Source: Schlegelella_A sp035995885
GTDB lineage: Bacteria; Pseudomonadota; Gammaproteobacteria; Burkholderiales; Burkholderiaceae_C
Length of the DNA stretch: 64,000 nt
NCBI GenBank assembly: GCA_035995885.1
Contig: DASYKC010000199.1
Coordinates: 1-64,000 of the forward strand
Direction of reading: 5' to 3'
The number at the start of each line of letters is the position of its first letter. Position 1 is the first letter of the stretch. The notes beneath the pieces are model-generated. The model was not told the origin of the DNA, searched no databases, and worked only from the letters and a program-made list of their open reading frames with translations. Shown here in pieces: positions 61,283-64,000 of the stretch. Made by a program: the position numbers and the translations under genes.

Positions 61283-61343
61283 GCGACCCCGCTTCGCCGC
61301 TCGCCAGGAAAGGGCGCGCGTGAGCGGCCCTGGTTCACCTCTT
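61262..61343 (+). repeat. 41-bp tandem direct repeat at the IclR/SDR junction
   Basis: Unit 1 is 61262-61302 and unit 2 is 61303-61343. Both begin with GCCAGGAAAGGGCGCGC and continue with (A/G)TGAGCG; I count 34 of 41 positions identical. The duplication copies the ribosome site and start codon: ATG in unit 1 opens a 14-codon frame (MSDPASPLARKGRA) and GTG in unit 2 opens the SDR gene. The unit length is not a multiple of three. Confidence 0.85.
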
Positions 61344-62120
61344 GCCGGCCGGGCCGCGATCGTCACCGGCTCGACCAGCGGCATCGGTCTCGGCATCGCC
61401 GCCGCGTTCGCCGCGGCCGGCGCCGACCTGATGCTGAACGGCTTCGGCGACGCCGCGCTCGTCGCCGGCCTCCGCGACGATCTCGCCCGGCGCCACGGCG
61501 TCCGCGTTTTGCACTCGGGCGCCGACATGACGCGGCCGGCCGAGATCGCCGCCCTCGTGCGTCACAGCGAAGCCGCGTTCGGCCGCGTCGACATCCTCGT
61601 CAACAACGCCGGCGTCCAGCACATCGCGTCGATCGCCGAATTCCCCGAGGACCAGTGGGACCGGATCATCGCCATCAACCTGAGCGCGGCCTTCCACGCG
61701 ACCAAGGCCGCGCTGCCCGGCATGCAGGCGCGCGGCAGCGGCCGGATCGTCAACATCGCCTCGGTGCACGGCCTGGTCGCGTCGCCGTTCAAGGGCGCCT
61801 ATGTCGCCGCCAAGCACGGCCTGATCGGCCTGACCAAGACGGTGGCGCTCGAGGTCGCGGCCACCGGCATCACCTGCAACGCCATCTGCCCCGGCTTCGT
61901 GCGGACGGCGCTGGTCGAGGACCAGCTCGCCGAGCTCGCCAGGGCGCACGGCATGTCCGAGGAAGAGGTCGTGCGCGAGGTCGTGCTGGCCTCGCAGCCG
62001 AGCCGGCGCTTCGTTGACGTCGCGGAGATCGGCGCCCTTGTCGTCTTCCTCTGCTCGCCGGCCGCGGTCTCGATCACCGGCGCTTCCCTGCCGGTGGACG
62101 GCGCCTGGCTCGCCCGTTAG
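61320..62120 (+). CDS. 3-hydroxybutyrate dehydrogenase-like SDR
   Basis: The GTG at 61320 follows AGGAAAGGG and is the start created or kept in unit 2 of the tandem repeat. The 266-residue SDR has VTGSTSGIGLGIAAAFAAAG, NNAGVQHIASIAEFPEDQWD, NIASVHGLVASPFKGAYVAA with catalytic Ser and Tyr (YVAAKHG), and CPGFVRTALVEDQ. NNAGVQHIA and ASVHGLVAS are the signatures of D-3-hydroxybutyrate dehydrogenase (BdhA). That would link to acetoacetate made by the BKACE enzyme and to polyhydroxybutyrate, for which a phasin is encoded at 36261-36800. Confidence 0.9.
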   Translation: MSGPGSPLAGRAAIVTGSTSGIGLGIAAAFAAAGADLMLNGFGDAALVAGLRDDLARRHGVRVLHSGADMTRPAEIAALVRHSEAAFGRVDILVNNAGVQHIASIAEFPEDQWDRIIAINLSAAFHATKAALPGMQARGSGRIVNIASVHGLVASPFKGAYVAAKHGLIGLTKTVALEVAATGITCNAICPGFVRTALVEDQLAELARAHGMSEEEVVREVVLASQPSRRFVDVAEIGALVVFLCSPAAVSITGASLPVDGAWLAR

Positions 62121-62130
62121 CGTGCCGCGC

Positions 62131-63381
62131 TCAGTACACCGCCTTCAAGGCGCCGCCTGCGGCTTCGGGGTCGACGGCCGCTTCCTGCTGCGCCGCGGCG
62201 AGATCGGCGAGGTACTCGGCGACGACCGGCTCGTGCGTCAGGTTCAGCATGAGGTGCAGTCCCGGCGGACCCTTGACGTGGCCGGTCAGCCAGCCGCGCC
62301 GGGTCATCGCGCGGCCGACGGCGGCGATGTCGTCGCGCTCGGAGCCGAACGCGAGGATCGACAGCTCGGGGCGGCCGAGCGTGCGAAAGCCGAGCGCCTC
62401 GACGCCGCGCTCGTACGCGGCACGCGTGTCGAGCACGCGCCGGGTCACGCGAAGATAGCCTTCTTCGCCGAGATAGTTCATCACCGCCCAGGCCGCGGCG
62501 ATCGCGCCGCCGGCGCGCGTGCCGACGAGCGTGTTCGTCGCGTACTGGCCGCGCGGCCAGTTGTCGAAGGCGTAGTTCATGCCGGCGAACGACGCCGCAT
62601 CGGCGAAGAAGAGCGTCGACGCGCCCTTGGCCGCGTAGCCGTACTTGTGCAGGTCCGCCGAGATCGTGGTGACGCCGGGCACGGCGAAGTCGAAGGCCTC
62701 GATCGGCGCGCCGAGCCGGCGCGCGAACGGCGCGAGGTAGCCGCCGACGCAGGCGTCGACGTGCATCCAGACGCCGCGCGCCGCGGCCACCGCGGCGACG
62801 GCGGCGATCGGGTCCATCACGCCGTGCGGATAGGCCGGTGCCGAAGCGACGACCATGACCGTGTCGGCCGTGATCGCCGCGGCGATGGCGGCGGGGTCGG
62901 CCCTGAAGTCGGCGGCCAGCGGCGTGCGCACCGTGTCGAGGCCGAGGAAGTGCGCCGCCTTGTCGAATGCCGGATGGGCGCTGAATGCGAGCACGATGTT
63001 CGGCTTGGCCGTGCCGCGCCCCGCCTTGCGGGCCGTGTCGCGCGCGGCCTTGACGGCGAGAAAGATGCTCTCCGTGCCGCCGGTCGTCATCGCGCCGCGC
63101 GCGTCGGCGCCGCCGTGCAGCAGCGCCAGGCCCATCGCGACGACCTCCGACTCGAACTTCGCCAGGCTGCCGAACGCGCGCAGGCCGAGCCCGTTCTCGG
63201 AGAAGTACATCTGGTAGGCGCGCTTGGCGACGTCGAGCACGTCGTCGCCGGCGAAGTGGATGAACGCCGGCGCCCGGCCCGAGCGCCAGGCAACGTCGTG
63301 CACACGCGCCGCTTCGAGCTGCCGCTCGAGCTCGGGCCAGGCGGTTCCCGCCTTCGGAAACGCGATCCGTTCCGCTGCCAT
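62131..63381 (-). CDS. PLP-dependent decarboxylase/lyase of the sphingosine-phosphate lyase / group II type
   Basis: The ATG at 63381 lies 2 bp after the ABC permease stop. The 416-residue fold type I enzyme has TTGGTESIFLAVKAARD (phosphate-binding loop), MHVDACVGGYLAPFARR with Asp209 for the pyridine nitrogen, and ISADLHKYGYAAKG with Lys246 as the Schiff-base Lys. GGTESI and DLHKYGYAAKG are hallmarks of the sphingosine-1-phosphate lyase and related glutamate/tyrosine decarboxylase group. The substrate is unknown. It is convergent with the HBDH-like gene (10 bp between stops). Confidence 0.88.
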   Translation of the reverse strand: MAAERIAFPKAGTAWPELERQLEAARVHDVAWRSGRAPAFIHFAGDDVLDVAKRAYQMYFSENGLGLRAFGSLAKFESEVVAMGLALLHGGADARGAMTTGGTESIFLAVKAARDTARKAGRGTAKPNIVLAFSAHPAFDKAAHFLGLDTVRTPLAADFRADPAAIAAAITADTVMVVASAPAYPHGVMDPIAAVAAVAAARGVWMHVDACVGGYLAPFARRLGAPIEAFDFAVPGVTTISADLHKYGYAAKGASTLFFADAASFAGMNYAFDNWPRGQYATNTLVGTRAGGAIAAAWAVMNYLGEEGYLRVTRRVLDTRAAYERGVEALGFRTLGRPELSILAFGSERDDIAAVGRAMTRRGWLTGHVKGPPGLHLMLNLTHEPVVAEYLADLAAAQQEAAVDPEAAGGALKAVY

Positions 63382-63383
63382 CG

Positions 63384-64000
63384 CTAGCCTTCCTTTCCGC
63401 CCCAGTGGACGACGCGGTTCTCGACCGCGCGCGCGACCAGGTCGAGCGCGTAGCCGAGCACCGCCATGATGAGCACGCCGACGATCACCACGTTCGTCAG
63501 GAGAAAGTCCGACGCCGACATCGCCATGAAGGCGATGCCCGCGGTCGTCGCGATCATCTCGGCGCCGACCAGCATCGTCACGCCGAGGCCGATCGAGACG
63601 CGGATGCTGGTGAAGATGCCGGGCAGGCTGGCCGGGAAGATGACGCGGCGAAAGATCATCGTCCGCGACGCGCCGAGCGCGAGCGCCGCCTGGATCTTGC
63701 GCCGGCCGACGCCGCGCACCGCCTGCATCGCGCTGATCGACAGGATCGGGAACAGCGCCAGCACGATGATCACGACCTTGGCGACCTCGCCGATGCCGAA
63801 CCAGATGATGAGCAGCGGCAGGAGCGCGAGCTTCGGCATCGGCCGGGTGATCTCGATCGGCGGGTCGAGCACCGCCTTGACGCTTTCGTTCATGCCCATC
63901 CACAGGCCGATGGGGACGGCGACGACGACCGTGAGCACGAAGGCGAAGCCGAAGCGGAACAGGCTGATGCCGAGGTGGTACGCGAGGCTCTTGCCCTGGT
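63384..64000 (-). CDS. ABC transporter permease, NitT/TauT type (5' end cut by window edge)
   Basis: The frame is open to base 64000, so the start lies outside the window; an internal GTG at 63938 is not the true start. About 205 residues are seen with four or more hydrophobic segments, ITRPMPKLALLPLLIIWFGI, KIQAALALGASRTMIFRRVI (EAA loop), LPGIFTSIRVSIGLGVTML and AEMIATTAGIAFMAM. It is a second TauC/SsuC-like permease, on the opposite strand to the first, and is in one transcript with the PLP enzyme gene. Confidence 0.92.
   Translation of the reverse strand, partial: QGKSLAYHLGISLFRFGFAFVLTVVVAVPIGLWMGMNESVKAVLDPPIEITRPMPKLALLPLLIIWFGIGEVAKVVIIVLALFPILSISAMQAVRGVGRRKIQAALALGASRTMIFRRVIFPASLPGIFTSIRVSIGLGVTMLVGAEMIATTAGIAFMAMSASDFLLTNVVIVGVLIMAVLGYALDLVARAVENRVVHWGGKEG

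Overview
The window is GC-rich DNA from a proteobacterium, most likely a betaproteobacterium of the Burkholderiales type. This is inferred from gene content: a Bug/TctC-type solute-binding protein, a phasin with PhaR-like operators, 3-hydroxybutyrate dehydrogenase, a BKACE enzyme, an OFA-type MFS carrier, and SoeABC-like sulfite dehydrogenase genes. Genes are dense. ATGA, GTGA or TGATG overlaps are very common and were used to choose several GTG starts. No rRNA, tRNA or CRISPR array was seen.

Layout. 1-5.3 kb (+): the tail of a secreted choice-of-anchor-D-like protein, several small exported proteins, two tandem LolA-like paralogues, and a periplasmic cytochrome c fused to a ligand-binding-like domain. 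5.4-15.7 kb (-): one chained operon for a type II secretion / type IV pilus-like machine (GspG, GspF, GspE, PilM/N/O/P-like proteins, a lipoprotein secretin, three pseudopilin-like proteins) ending in an orphan NarL-type response regulator. A lytic transglycosylase is divergent to it. 16.6-21.4 kb: decayed DNA with a frameshifted IS3-family transposase remnant, an imperfect direct repeat 3,240 bp apart, and a truncated ABC binding-protein gene. Inside it sits an intact pair: a Cyc2-like fused cytochrome-porin and a high-potential iron-sulfur protein, a candidate extracellular electron-uptake or Fe(II)-oxidation module.

21.4-28.8 kb: a lipoprotein with a glycoside-hydrolase-like domain, a metallophosphatase, an ADP/ATP-carrier-like permease, two exported Rossmann-fold proteins and an OFA-type MFS carrier. 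29.0-32.7 kb (-): an amide-bond operon (RimK-like ATP-grasp ligase, PuuD-like hydrolase, glutamine-synthetase-like ligase). 33.3-36.0 kb (-): a Tat-exported oxalate decarboxylase followed directly by an Nramp metal transporter. 36.1-36.8 kb: a phasin with a recognisable promoter and two PhaR-like sites. 37.3-38.0 kb: the scar of a deletion that removed the 5' halves of an AraC-type regulator and an alpha/beta hydrolase. 38-44.2 kb: a fatty-acid hydroxylase-like protein, a LytS/LytR-type two-component pair, and assorted small enzymes with a LysR regulator.

44.3-50.4 kb (+): soeABC-like genes, a 57-codon coupled ORF and an MHS-family transporter, closed by a clear terminator. 50.5-64 kb: a catabolic region with a Bug binding protein, SDR and BKACE on the minus strand; a three-subunit biotin carboxylase, a NitT/TauT-type ABC transporter, a TauE/SafE-like permease, IclR and HBDH-like genes on the plus strand; and a PLP decarboxylase with a second ABC permease running off the right edge. 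Sulfite oxidation, a TauE-like exporter and a TauT-type importer within 16 kb hint at organosulfur use, but no desulfonating enzyme is present.
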